From: Anaerolineae bacterium
GTDB lineage: Bacteria > Chloroflexota > Anaerolineae > Aggregatilineales > Phototrophicaceae
Direction of reading: 5' to 3'
Length of the DNA stretch: 48,647 nt
Assembly (NCBI GenBank): GCA_022842885.1
Contig: JALHOR010000035.1
Coordinates: 1 to 48,647 of the forward strand
Under the pieces are notes generated by a model that saw nothing but the letters and a program-made list of their open reading frames with translations, was not told where the DNA came from and did no database searches. Of this stretch, positions 17,159 through 24,442 are shown piece after piece. Positions within the stretch are counted from its first letter, which is position 1. Each line of letters starts with the position of its first letter. Position numbers and translations under genes: made by a program.

Positions 17159-17182
17159 AATGACGATAACGGAGAAAATCTC

Positions 17183-17425
17183 ATGCCCGGCAGACGTAAA
17201 ATTACCGACCGCAAACCCTTGTTTGGTCGCCAACGCAGCCATGCTTTCAATACCAGCAATCGTAAATTTAAGCTGAACATGCAGAACAAACGCTTTTATG
17301 TGCCAGAATTGGGGCGCTTCGTGCGCGTGCAAGTGACGGCGCAGGAAATCAAAACCATTGATAAAATCGGTTTGTTGGCATACCTCAAACGAGTGAATGC
17401 CAATATCGACCGGCTTTTGGATTAA
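17183..17425 (+). CDS. rpmB: Large-subunit ribosomal protein bL28
   Basis: An 80-residue basic protein matching bL28, a component of the 50S ribosomal subunit. Family features are RKPLFGRQRSHAFNTSNRKF near residues 10-29, then an RFYVPELGRFVRVQVTAQ strand pair and IDKIGLLAYL, where bL28 usually has ID-K-G. The length is normal (70-80). The N terminus lacks the Cys pair found in zinc-binding versions, as in many species. GGAG lies about 8 bases before the ATG. The FmdB-like gene follows 129 bases downstream on the same strand. Confidence 0.93.
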   Translation: MPGRRKITDRKPLFGRQRSHAFNTSNRKFKLNMQNKRFYVPELGRFVRVQVTAQEIKTIDKIGLLAYLKRVNANIDRLLD

Positions 17426-17554
17426 GCGTTACATAAAAAATCCATCAGAATTTTTACGCCGGGACGTTCAATCCGGCAACTTTTCGCTATCATAGATACT
17501 GTAATGCATTATCTATTATGGAATTGTAGCACAGTCGCGTAGAGGTGTCGTGTT

Positions 17555-17848
17555 ATGCCCGTTTATACTTATCGTCGTCAAGATGGTACAACCTTTGACT
17601 ATCGTCAGAATTTTTCCGATGCGCCGTTGGCAGCTTGTCCGACCACTGGGCAGTCCGTCACGCGGATTGTGCAGTCTGCCGGCATTATCTTCAAAGGGTC
17701 GGGCTTTTATGTGACGGATAATAAGGGTGCCAGCAAAAGCGCGGTCACAACGCCCGCCAGCACTGCCACCGACACACCCGTAAAATCCGAAACAGCCACC
17801 GAAACCAAATCTGAAACGAAAGCCAGCGCCGAACCCGCTGCGGATTAA
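17555..17848 (+). CDS. FmdB-like protein lacking the zinc-ribbon cysteines
   Basis: A 97-residue protein that aligns with FmdB-type zinc-ribbon proteins: MPVYTYRRQDG start, FSDAPLAACP, then the hallmark GIIFKGSGFYVTD near residues 43-55 and a Ser/Thr/Ala/Glu-rich tail. Typical members have two Cys-x-x-Cys knuckles. Here three of the four cysteines are gone (R8, G11, T31) and only C28 remains, so zinc cannot be held in the normal way. The family's function is not established. It is followed by a clear terminator and probably forms a small unit with or after rpmB. Confidence 0.82.
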   Translation: MPVYTYRRQDGTTFDYRQNFSDAPLAACPTTGQSVTRIVQSAGIIFKGSGFYVTDNKGASKSAVTTPASTATDTPVKSETATETKSETKASAEPAAD

Positions 17849-17871
17849 GCGGTTTTGGCACGCTACCCCCT

Positions 17872-17902
17872 AAGCCCACCCCCAACAGCGCGTGGGCTTT
17901 TT
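17872..17902 (+). terminator. Intrinsic terminator after the FmdB-like gene
   Basis: AAGCCCAC (17872-17879) pairs perfectly with GTGGGCTT (17892-17899), 12-base loop, followed by more T residues. Confidence 0.8.
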
Positions 17903-17988
17903 GCGTTGGGCAAGAAAACCCGTTGACACCGTTGGTTGAACGCCCACAATACATAGCCTGAGATTGTGATGTTTTTCCAGAAAGATGG

Positions 17989-18900
17989 ATGCCCATGACG
18001 CCTGAATTATTAACACGTATGAATGACCTCCTCGCAGCCGAAGATTACGACGCTGCCCTAGAACTGCTCAATACCACGCTGGCAGACACTCCCAATGATG
18101 CCGAAGCGCATTTCCAACGCGGGTTGTTCTACATGGACAATACCGAAGATTATCAATCTGCCTTGCGCGATTTGAACCGCGCCCTCAAGCTCGCCCCCAA
18201 AGAAGCCAGTTATTATGCTGAGCGCGGACGCTGCTTTAGCCTGCGCGGCGATTTCGATAGTGCCATCAGCGACCTTAAACGGGCAATCAAGTTTGACCCC
18301 AATAATGCCGATGCTTACGCCTATCGCGGCGATATTTTCTTGAATCGCGGCAACGCCGATAAAGCCCTAGCCGATTTGAACAAAGCCATCGAACTTGACC
18401 CGGATAATGTGGATGTCATCTACAATCGTGGCATTCTGTACTCGGATTTGGATGATTATCCCAATGCCCTGCTGGATTACAACCGCGTCGCCGAACATCG
18501 TCAAGATGATAGCGATATTTTCACCAGTCGCGGCGTCGCCCATTTTTATCTGGATAATTTGGATGCTTCCTTGGCAGATTTTGATAAAGCGATTGAACTG
18601 GATGAGAAAAATGTTCGCGCTTTGAATAATCGCGGTGTGCTGACATTTGTCTTGGGCAACTATGACTCATCGCTGAAAGATTTTACCCGCGCTAACGAAC
18701 TTGCCCCAATGGAACGCCTACTCATGGCAGGCTGGGCAGTGACGTATCATGCTTTGGGTAGCATGGATGAAGCGCAAAAATTATGGCAGGCGCTGCTGAA
18801 GATGGACAAACGCTATAAAGATGCGGCGGTGGTGGGCAAAGAATTGGCATGGCCCCCACAGCTTACGGCAGAAGCCCGCAAACTGATTGCGACTTTATAG
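17989..18900 (+). CDS. Tetratricopeptide repeat protein
   Basis: A 303-residue soluble protein made almost entirely of TPR units of 34 residues. The pattern is A-x-x-D-x-x-x-A-(I/L)-x-L-(N/D)-P with Y-x-x-R-G; units begin near residues 20, 38, 72, 106, 140, 174 and 208. TPR domains mediate protein-protein contacts. There is no signal peptide, membrane segment or catalytic domain, so a cytoplasmic scaffold or adaptor role is likely; the partner is unknown. Two in-frame ATG codons (17989 and 17995) are both possible starts. It is a single-gene unit between the FmdB terminator and citrate synthase. Confidence 0.9.
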   Translation: MPMTPELLTRMNDLLAAEDYDAALELLNTTLADTPNDAEAHFQRGLFYMDNTEDYQSALRDLNRALKLAPKEASYYAERGRCFSLRGDFDSAISDLKRAIKFDPNNADAYAYRGDIFLNRGNADKALADLNKAIELDPDNVDVIYNRGILYSDLDDYPNALLDYNRVAEHRQDDSDIFTSRGVAHFYLDNLDASLADFDKAIELDEKNVRALNNRGVLTFVLGNYDSSLKDFTRANELAPMERLLMAGWAVTYHALGSMDEAQKLWQALLKMDKRYKDAAVVGKELAWPPQLTAEARKLIATL

Positions 18901-18987
18901 TACCTTTTTTCACATATGCGCGTTGCGACCTGTTTTGCCCAATGATATACTGTTGCCCGCAAACTCATCACAGGCTATACCATCCAT

Positions 18988-19010
18988 GCCGGAGCATTTT
19001 CCGGCTTATT
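18988..19010 (+). terminator. Weak terminator-like hairpin after the TPR gene
   Basis: GCCGGA (18988-18993) and TCCGGC (19000-19005) enclose a 6-base loop and are followed by TTATTTATG. It lies 87 bases after the TPR stop codon. Confidence 0.5.
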
Positions 19011-19134
19011 TATGTGTTGACTAGAAAATTCATTTTTTGGGTAAGGGCGCGGTATATCTCGCCCTTACAACAGGTATTTTTTGAAATCAGGTGTGGACTA
19101 AACAATTCTCGATACTCGGTCTAAGGAGAACACT

Positions 19135-20274
19135 ATGGCAAACAAAGGCGGGCTGCGCGGGGCAGTGGTGGCAGATTCCACCAGCAGCCTCGTAGATGGT
19201 GATAATGGGCGTCTTATCTATGAAGGCTATGAAATTCAAACACTGGCAGAAAATGCGTTGTTTGAAGAAGTGGTGTATTTACTGTGGCATCATAAACTGC
19301 CCAATAAAACCGAACTGGAAACACTGCGCTCTGAGATTGCCACTGGCGCAGTGCTACCCGCCCAAATCATTGACCTGATGAAATTGCTGCCCAAAGATGC
19401 TGACCCGATGGCGGTTCTTCGCACCGTCGTTTCGGCTTTGGCACATTATGATGCCGATGCCGAAAACCTGAAAGATAAAGACGTGGCTGCCCAAAAAGCC
19501 GTGCGCCTCACCGGGCAAATCACCGCGATTTGCGCCGCATGGGATAGAATCCGTAAAGGACATGAGCCGATTGCGCCGCGTGAAGATTTATACTTGGCAC
19601 AAAATTTTGTCTATATGCTCAGTGGCAATGAGCCAGATAAAACCGCCAGCGATGCCTTTAATGTCTATCTGGTGCTGTTGGCGGAACACGGCATGAATGC
19701 CAGCACCTTCACCGGGCGCGTGATTACCGCTACTGGGTCAGATATGCACAGCGCCATTGTGGGGGCGATTGGGGCATTAAAGGGACCCTCGCACGGTGGC
19801 GCCAATGCCGAAGCCATGCGAATGTTCGTGGAAATTGGCGAAGTCGAGAATGTAGATACTTGGTTTGACCAATACATCAAAACCGGAGAACGGCGCATTA
19901 TGGGCATCGGTCATGCGATTTACAAAGCCTATGACCCGCGTGCCAGCATCCTGCGTGGTCATGCCGAAGCATTAGCGAAAAGCACCGGCAACACCAAATG
20001 GTTCACCATTGCCGATAATTTGGCGAATCGCGCTTTAGCCGATGAGTATTTTATTGAGCGTAAACTTTACCCCAATGTGGATTACTACAGCGCCATTTTG
20101 CTGTATACGCTGCATCTGGATATTAATATGTTCACGCCCTTATTTGCGATGGCACGCATCGCAGGTTGGTCAGCGCATGTGATTGACCAGATGGGCGGGC
20201 GATTGATACGCCCCGATATGAATTATACCGGGACGTTTGATTTGTCGTGGACGCCGTTAGACCAACGCAATTAG
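19135..20274 (+). CDS. gltA: Citrate synthase
   Basis: A 379-residue citrate synthase of the short bacterial/archaeal type (about 370-380 residues). It condenses oxaloacetate and acetyl-CoA to citrate at the entry of the TCA cycle. The catalytic triad and its surroundings are visible: H220 in GPSHGGAN, H260 in GIGHAIYKAYDPRA and D316 in YPNVDYYSA. An upstream H185 lies in LLAEHGMNAS. The N terminus (GGLRGAVVADS) and the DNGRLIYEGYEI region fit the family. A homologous 2-methylcitrate synthase cannot be excluded from sequence, but no prp genes are nearby. AAGGAGAAC lies just before the ATG. It is a monocistronic unit, convergent with the VOC gene. Confidence 0.95.
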   Translation: MANKGGLRGAVVADSTSSLVDGDNGRLIYEGYEIQTLAENALFEEVVYLLWHHKLPNKTELETLRSEIATGAVLPAQIIDLMKLLPKDADPMAVLRTVVSALAHYDADAENLKDKDVAAQKAVRLTGQITAICAAWDRIRKGHEPIAPREDLYLAQNFVYMLSGNEPDKTASDAFNVYLVLLAEHGMNASTFTGRVITATGSDMHSAIVGAIGALKGPSHGGANAEAMRMFVEIGEVENVDTWFDQYIKTGERRIMGIGHAIYKAYDPRASILRGHAEALAKSTGNTKWFTIADNLANRALADEYFIERKLYPNVDYYSAILLYTLHLDINMFTPLFAMARIAGWSAHVIDQMGGRLIRPDMNYTGTFDLSWTPLDQRN

Positions 20275-20344
20275 GCTCGAATTCCTTTCAAAAATCGGTG
20301 TGGCAAGGATGTCACACAACATCTGATTAAAATATCGCAGATAT

Positions 20345-20761
20345 TTATGTTCCCTCTGGAATATCAATATCTGCGTAAATTTCCAACAGATTTCCCTCCG
20401 GGTCTTTAAAAAATAATGTCCGATGTTTCCAATATTTCCAGACACTTTTATCAATAATTTGCGGTGCTTGAACAATCTCAACCTGTTTTGCTTTCAGTTC
20501 CTCATAACAGCTTTCAACTTCATGAGGTGCAACACGAAAAGCCAATTGAACAGCAGCCGAACCAGCAGGCAACGGGGATCCTACAAAAGGACGGTTTCTC
20601 TTAGAGAGCGTAAGCAGTACGGAACCTAAGCGCATTTCGATCCAAGAAGGGGTTTCTAAATAAATCGGAAATCCCATAATGTGATGATAAAAATTCTTCA
20701 TGAGGGGCAGGTCATTACAAAGCAAAACCATGTAATCCAAATTGCGAATGGATTTTAACAT
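20345..20761 (-). CDS. VOC (glyoxalase/dioxygenase) superfamily protein
   Basis: A 138-residue protein with the two beta-alpha-beta-beta-beta modules of the vicinal oxygen chelate fold: LDYMVLLCNDLPLMKNFYHH at the start and a C-terminal TLFFKDPEGNLLEIYAD. The Glu of NLLEIY is a usual metal ligand. The substrate is unknown. The start at 20761 has GGAG 6 bases upstream; the ATG at 20773 has no binding site and is probably in the leader, given a TATAAT just before it. It stands alone, convergent with citrate synthase. Confidence 0.85.
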   Translation of the reverse strand: MLKSIRNLDYMVLLCNDLPLMKNFYHHIMGFPIYLETPSWIEMRLGSVLLTLSKRNRPFVGSPLPAGSAAVQLAFRVAPHEVESCYEELKAKQVEIVQAPQIIDKSVWKYWKHRTLFFKDPEGNLLEIYADIDIPEGT

Positions 20762-20785
20762 CGGAAGCTCCATTTTGGATAAAGT

Positions 20786-20791
20786 ATTATA
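20786..20791 (-). promoter_or_regulatory. Likely -10 box (TATAAT) for the VOC gene
   Basis: A perfect TATAAT on the minus strand, 25 bases before the preferred VOC start codon at 20761, in an AT-rich region. No convincing -35 is seen. Confidence 0.45.
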
Positions 20792-20948
20792 ATTTTAATT
20801 GTTATTCTGAATGGCATCGAGAGACTTATGTACCAGGGGTTTTGTTTGATGGGGGGATGCAACACACGGATGCGCTCATCCTCCCTTATAGTGCCACGTA
20901 TGTTTTGTTACGAATGCTGCGTTGGCTTTGTACTCAGCCTTCTATGAA

Positions 20949-21818
20949 CTATTCCGCGCCTTTGGCAATCGGCACACCCACGCTGTTACCCCACTCTGTC
21001 CACGAGCCATCATAATTGCGAACATTTTCAAAACCGAGCAGGTACGTCAGCACGAACCACGTATGGCTGCTGCGTTCCCCAATGCGGCAGTAGGCGATGG
21101 TTTCCTGCGCGGGGTCAAGATTTTTCTCGCCCAAATAAATGGCTTTCAGGGCATCGCTGTCTTTAAAGGTGCCATCTTCGTTAGCGGCACGCGCCCACGG
21201 CACGCTCTTCGCGCCCGGAATATGCCCACCGCGTAACACGCCTTCTTGCGGATATTCGGGCATATGGGTTTTTTCGCCGCTAAATTCGGCTGGGCTGCGA
21301 ACATCCACCAATTGACCACCATTTTTGATATGCTCGCGCACATAATCACGGAAAGCACGAATCTTGCTATCGTCGCGGTCTGGGGCAGCATAGGCTGTGG
21401 CTGGATAAGTGGCAACTTCGCGGGTCACTTCGCGTCCTTCGTCAGACCATTTTTTGCGCCCGCCATCCAGAATTTTGGCGTTGGTATGCCCAAATAACTG
21501 GAACACCCAAAAGGCATAGGTCGCCCACCAGTTGTTTTTATCGCCGTAAAAAACGACGGTGGTTTCGGGCGTGATGCCAATGCGTGCTGCTAACGCCTCA
21601 AAACTATCTTTTTGCAGGTAATCACGCAGAATCGGGTCATTCAGGTCGCGTGTCCAATCTACTTCGACCGCGCCGGGAATATGACCGGACGGGTACAGCA
21701 GCGGGTCTTCGTTGGATTCGACGATGCGAATGGCGGCATTGTTTAAGTTGGCTGCCAGCCAGTCGGTCGAAACCAGCACTTCGGGATGCACATAACCGCG
21801 ATTGCTAATGTCACTCAT
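20949..21818 (-). CDS. Thiosulfate sulfurtransferase (tandem rhodanese)
   Basis: A 289-residue protein with two rhodanese domains. The N-terminal one is inactive ([15 protein letters not shown] instead of a Cys loop). The C-terminal one carries the active-site loop [12 protein letters not shown] with C244. The CRxGxR loop and the length fit thiosulfate:cyanide sulfurtransferases of the CysA/SseA group, which move sulfane sulfur to thiols or cyanide; 3-mercaptopyruvate as donor is less likely given CRIGER rather than CGSG. AGAGGAG lies 8 bases before the ATG. Upstream on the same strand lie a terminator hairpin and a tiny frame ending in MVACL, which suggests possible sulfur-dependent attenuation. 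Confidence 0.93.
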   Translation of the reverse strand: MSDISNRGYVHPEVLVSTDWLAANLNNAAIRIVESNEDPLLYPSGHIPGAVEVDWTRDLNDPILRDYLQKDSFEALAARIGITPETTVVFYGDKNNWWATYAFWVFQLFGHTNAKILDGGRKKWSDEGREVTREVATYPATAYAAPDRDDSKIRAFRDYVREHIKNGGQLVDVRSPAEFSGEKTHMPEYPQEGVLRGGHIPGAKSVPWARAANEDGTFKDSDALKAIYLGEKNLDPAQETIAYCRIGERSSHTWFVLTYLLGFENVRNYDGSWTEWGNSVGVPIAKGAE

Positions 21819-21934
21819 GTTGTTTGCTCCTCTTGCTCTGATATGAACAAAATGTCATTGCCATAGGGTGATGATAAATTGCTTGGATTATGCTGATGTT
21901 AAGCCGCCCACTCTCGGTATAAAAATCTGCAATC

Positions 21935-21966
21935 AAAAAAGCCAACCCCAGCGTGAGGTTGGCTTT
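21935..21966 (-). terminator. Strong hairpin between the MBL and sulfurtransferase genes
   Basis: AAAGCCAACC (21938-21947) pairs perfectly with GGTTGGCTTT (21957-21966). On the minus strand the hairpin is followed by T residues (GGCTTTTTTG). It ends transcription from the MBL side about 200 bases after that stop. It could also act as an attenuator for the sulfurtransferase gene that starts 117 bases further on. Confidence 0.82.
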
Positions 21967-21996
21967 ATGCATTTCATACTGAGAAACGTCTGCAAG

Positions 21997-22044
21997 TTAC
22001 AGACAAGCCACCATGCGCTCCGGGTTATGCCGTGCGTGTGTCAT
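21997..22044 (-). CDS. Possible 15-residue Cys-containing leader peptide
   Basis: On the minus strand, ATG at 22044 to TAA at 21997 encodes MTHARHNPERMVACL. It lies about 31 bases before the terminator-like hairpin and upstream of the thiosulfate sulfurtransferase gene. Cys-bearing leader peptides that control sulfur-metabolism genes by attenuation are known in actinobacteria; the link here is inference. There is no Shine-Dalgarno sequence, so it would need leaderless translation. It may be chance. The rest of the 21819-22163 gap shows nothing else. Confidence 0.25.
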   Translation of the reverse strand: MTHARHNPERMVACL

Positions 22045-22163
22045 ACAACAACACATACAACCAGTGCTGTTGTTGAATAGGGTGGGATGTGCGTCAAAAG
22101 TTATCATGATATTTACCATAACATGCTCACAAATGATTTGCAAGCATGTTTTTGGGCATATTT

Positions 22164-23111
22164 TTAGAATGCTGGCACAAACCGGAAACCATCGCCTTCA
22201 GCAATCACATAGCCCACGCCGGGGAACGGGAAGTGATAACCAAAGATTTGCAATTTTTCAGCGGCAGCATTGCCCAATATCCGCTGGCGCGTTTCAATCG
22301 CCATCTCTGGGATAGCATCAAACACCGGATGCCAATCAGGATGTGCCAACCCCAACACGGAATTAATGGCTGTATCGGCAATATTCAAAATTTTGCTATC
22401 GCCCGATTCAATCAACACTGCCGAATGACCGGGGCTGTGTCCAGCGGCTCCAACCGACATAATGCCCGGCACAATTTCGCTATCGGCAGCGTAGTATTGG
22501 ACATTATCGCCATAGGCGGCTAAGGCAGCATTGGCAGCTTCAACCAGACCTGCGGCTTGGGGGTCTGCCGGGTTGCTTGCCATAAAATCAGCTTCCCCTT
22601 GCGGGAAATATACAGTTGCATTCGGGAAAACCGCCGCACCATCTGCCGCCAGCCCGCCGATATGGTCGGGGTGGAAGTGCGAAATCACGACGGCATTAAT
22701 CATATCGGGTGTGACGCCCAAAAGCTCCAACGTGGGGAGGAGTTTGCCGCCGCCAGCCGCACCATTGCCGGCATCTAACAATATCAATTCGCTGCCTGTG
22801 TTGACCAAGAGTACCGTGACTGTGATATTCTGGGGACCCACTGGCAAATTATTGGCGGCTAAAACCGCTTCTACTTCGCTGGCGTCGGCATTTGCCACTA
22901 AAATCGCCGTTTCTAAAGGGAAAACCGCATCTTGAATAGCCGTCACTTCAAAATCACCAATATTAAAACGAGTCAGTGCTGTGACGGGTGAATTGGCAAT
23001 GCTGGTCTGGGCAAAGACGGGAACTGCCCCGACCCACTGGACAAAACCAACACTCAATACCCCGGTGCCGAGTGTCTTCAAAAAATTGCGGCGCGATAAT
23101 TGGGATGTCAT
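22164..23111 (-). CDS. Tat-exported metallo-beta-lactamase-fold hydrolase
   Basis: A 315-residue protein with a twin-arginine signal (SRRNFLKTLGTGVLSVGFV, cleavage probably after VFAQ) and an MBL-fold domain. Metal ligands are HFHPDH at 145-150, the HSPGHS region near 225-230 and an Asp in NIADTAIN. The family includes lactonases, quorum-quenching enzymes and other hydrolases; the substrate is not deducible. The start at 23111 has AGGAG 9 bases upstream and puts the Tat motif at the N terminus; the frame remains open upstream but has no support. It lies directly downstream of the multicopper oxidase, with only a weak hairpin between, so co-transcription is possible. Confidence 0.9.
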   Translation of the reverse strand: MTSQLSRRNFLKTLGTGVLSVGFVQWVGAVPVFAQTSIANSPVTALTRFNIGDFEVTAIQDAVFPLETAILVANADASEVEAVLAANNLPVGPQNITVTVLLVNTGSELILLDAGNGAAGGGKLLPTLELLGVTPDMINAVVISHFHPDHIGGLAADGAAVFPNATVYFPQGEADFMASNPADPQAAGLVEAANAALAAYGDNVQYYAADSEIVPGIMSVGAAGHSPGHSAVLIESGDSKILNIADTAINSVLGLAHPDWHPVFDAIPEMAIETRQRILGNAAAEKLQIFGYHFPFPGVGYVIAEGDGFRFVPAF

Positions 23112-23203
23112 TTTTCGCTTCTCCTGATGATGAGTCAACGCTTTCAACAGGACACGACGACAGAAGCAAATCTTACGTTTAGGATGAATTAGGAGAAAAC
23201 ACA

Positions 23204-23225
23204 ACAGGGGCTTTTGCGCCCCTGT
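23204..23225 (-). terminator. Hairpin after the multicopper oxidase gene
   Basis: ACAGGGGC (23204-23211), loop TTTTGC, GCCCCTGT (23218-23225). On the minus strand it is followed by TGTGTTTTC, a weak T-run. Probably a partial terminator between the oxidase and the MBL gene. Confidence 0.55.
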
Positions 23226-23250
23226 GAGTGTGTTTTAAGGTTATTTGGGG

Positions 23251-24273
23251 TTATTCTTGAACAATCAACACCGTGACCATGCCGAACATGCCATCGGGAC
23301 CTTCAGCGTGCGTCAGAACGTGGCAGTGGAACGCCCAGATGCCCAATTCGTCGCAGTCCACCACGACATCATAACGTTCACCGGGGGCGATATTGAGCGT
23401 ATCGCACATGAACGGCGCGGGCAGCGGCCAACCATCTTTGGAGAAGACCAACTGCGGCAGTCCGTGCAGGTGCATCGGGTGGATCATCAAGCCTTCGTTG
23501 TAGTAGCGAATGCGGATTTTATCGCCCAATTTGGCAACAATCGGCTGCGTATAGGGGAAGGATTTACCGTTAAATGTAAAGTCACCCAAACCCGAATCGT
23601 TCAGGACGAAATTGTATTCGGCGCTCACTTGGGGTTCACGCGAAGTATCTTTGGGAACAACCACCAACGGACCCAACAAACCGCGAGTCACTTGTTCGGC
23701 TGAGTTGTGGTGCGAGTGATACATGTGCGTGCCAGCATTTCTCACGGTAAATTCATAGCTTAGTGTCGAACCGGGGGTAATGGGCGGTTGTGTCACCATC
23801 GGCACGCCGTCTTGGCTGTTAGGCAGTTTTAACCCATGAAAGTGAATGGCGGTGCTTTGGGTCATTTCATTGGTGACGACAAACCGGACTGTATCGCCTT
23901 CGGTCACGCGGATTTCTGGACCTGGGACAGTGCCGTTATACGCCATGGCTTTGGCAATCATGCCGGGTTGCACTTCCCAATCAATTTCTTGGCAAACAAT
24001 ATTAAAGACTTTAACATCCCCATCCATTTCTGGTTCCAATACATTGTTCCAGAAGCGGGTATCTTGACCGACATTCGCCAAGAATTTATCCACGGCTTCT
24101 TGATGATGGGCGTCCATTTCTTCCCAAGGGATATTGGATTGTTCGATGCGATGGGGAGTACCGCCGCCATTGTTGGTCGGATTGCTGGCGGAAACTAAGC
24201 CTGTGGCAAGGGCAGCCGCGCCTGTGGCTCCGGCAAAACGCAAAAAGTCTCGGCGTCCAAACTGTGTACTCAT
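23251..24273 (-). CDS. Tat-exported two-domain multicopper oxidase
   Basis: A 340-residue protein with a twin-arginine signal (GRRDFLRFAGATGAAALATG). It has two cupredoxin domains. The copper motifs are complete: HFHG at 144-147, HMYHSHH at 183-189, HPMHLHG at 265-271 and HCHVLTHAEGPDGM at 316-329. The type 1 copper Cys is C317, in domain 2, and M329 is a plausible axial ligand. Domain 1 has no type 1 Cys, which separates it from NirK-type nitrite reductases and fits two-domain laccase-like oxidases that act as trimers. It would oxidise a substrate or cuprous ion outside the cell with O2. It is divergent from a membrane-anchored cytochrome c gene, so the two may exchange electrons (inference). 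TCTGCTTTCAGAGGAGACG provides an AGAGGAG before the ATG. Confidence 0.94.
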   Translation of the reverse strand: MSTQFGRRDFLRFAGATGAAALATGLVSASNPTNNGGGTPHRIEQSNIPWEEMDAHHQEAVDKFLANVGQDTRFWNNVLEPEMDGDVKVFNIVCQEIDWEVQPGMIAKAMAYNGTVPGPEIRVTEGDTVRFVVTNEMTQSTAIHFHGLKLPNSQDGVPMVTQPPITPGSTLSYEFTVRNAGTHMYHSHHNSAEQVTRGLLGPLVVVPKDTSREPQVSAEYNFVLNDSGLGDFTFNGKSFPYTQPIVAKLGDKIRIRYYNEGLMIHPMHLHGLPQLVFSKDGWPLPAPFMCDTLNIAPGERYDVVVDCDELGIWAFHCHVLTHAEGPDGMFGMVTVLIVQE

Positions 24274-24380
24274 GTAACGTCTCCTCTGAAAGCAGAAATG
24301 TGGAATTTTTCACTAATGGTACGCAAAGATACCCAGTGGGGTAATGGACGCAAATCACCTATTTCATAGGACAAATCTCA

Positions 24381-24410
24381 CTGTCTCTATGACAGGGCTT
24401 TTCGCATAAT
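24381..24410 (+). promoter_or_regulatory. Candidate promoter and hairpin before the cytochrome gene
   Basis: CTGTC-TCTAT-GACAG (24381-24395) is a small inverted repeat. CATAAT at 24405-24410, in the context GCATAATAGA, is a -10-like box 32 bases before the start codon. The same GCATAATAGA string occurs before ald at 4549-4558. The opposite-strand oxidase promoter must share this 169-base gap. Confidence 0.35.
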
Positions 24411-24442
24411 AGAACCGTACATTGCCTTCAGAGGGGAGTTTC

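Noticed and set aside
23251..24273. Copper nitrite reductase (NirK)
   Set aside because: The type 1 copper Cys is in domain 2 within HCHVLTH, and domain 1 has laccase-type HFHG and HSHH motifs.
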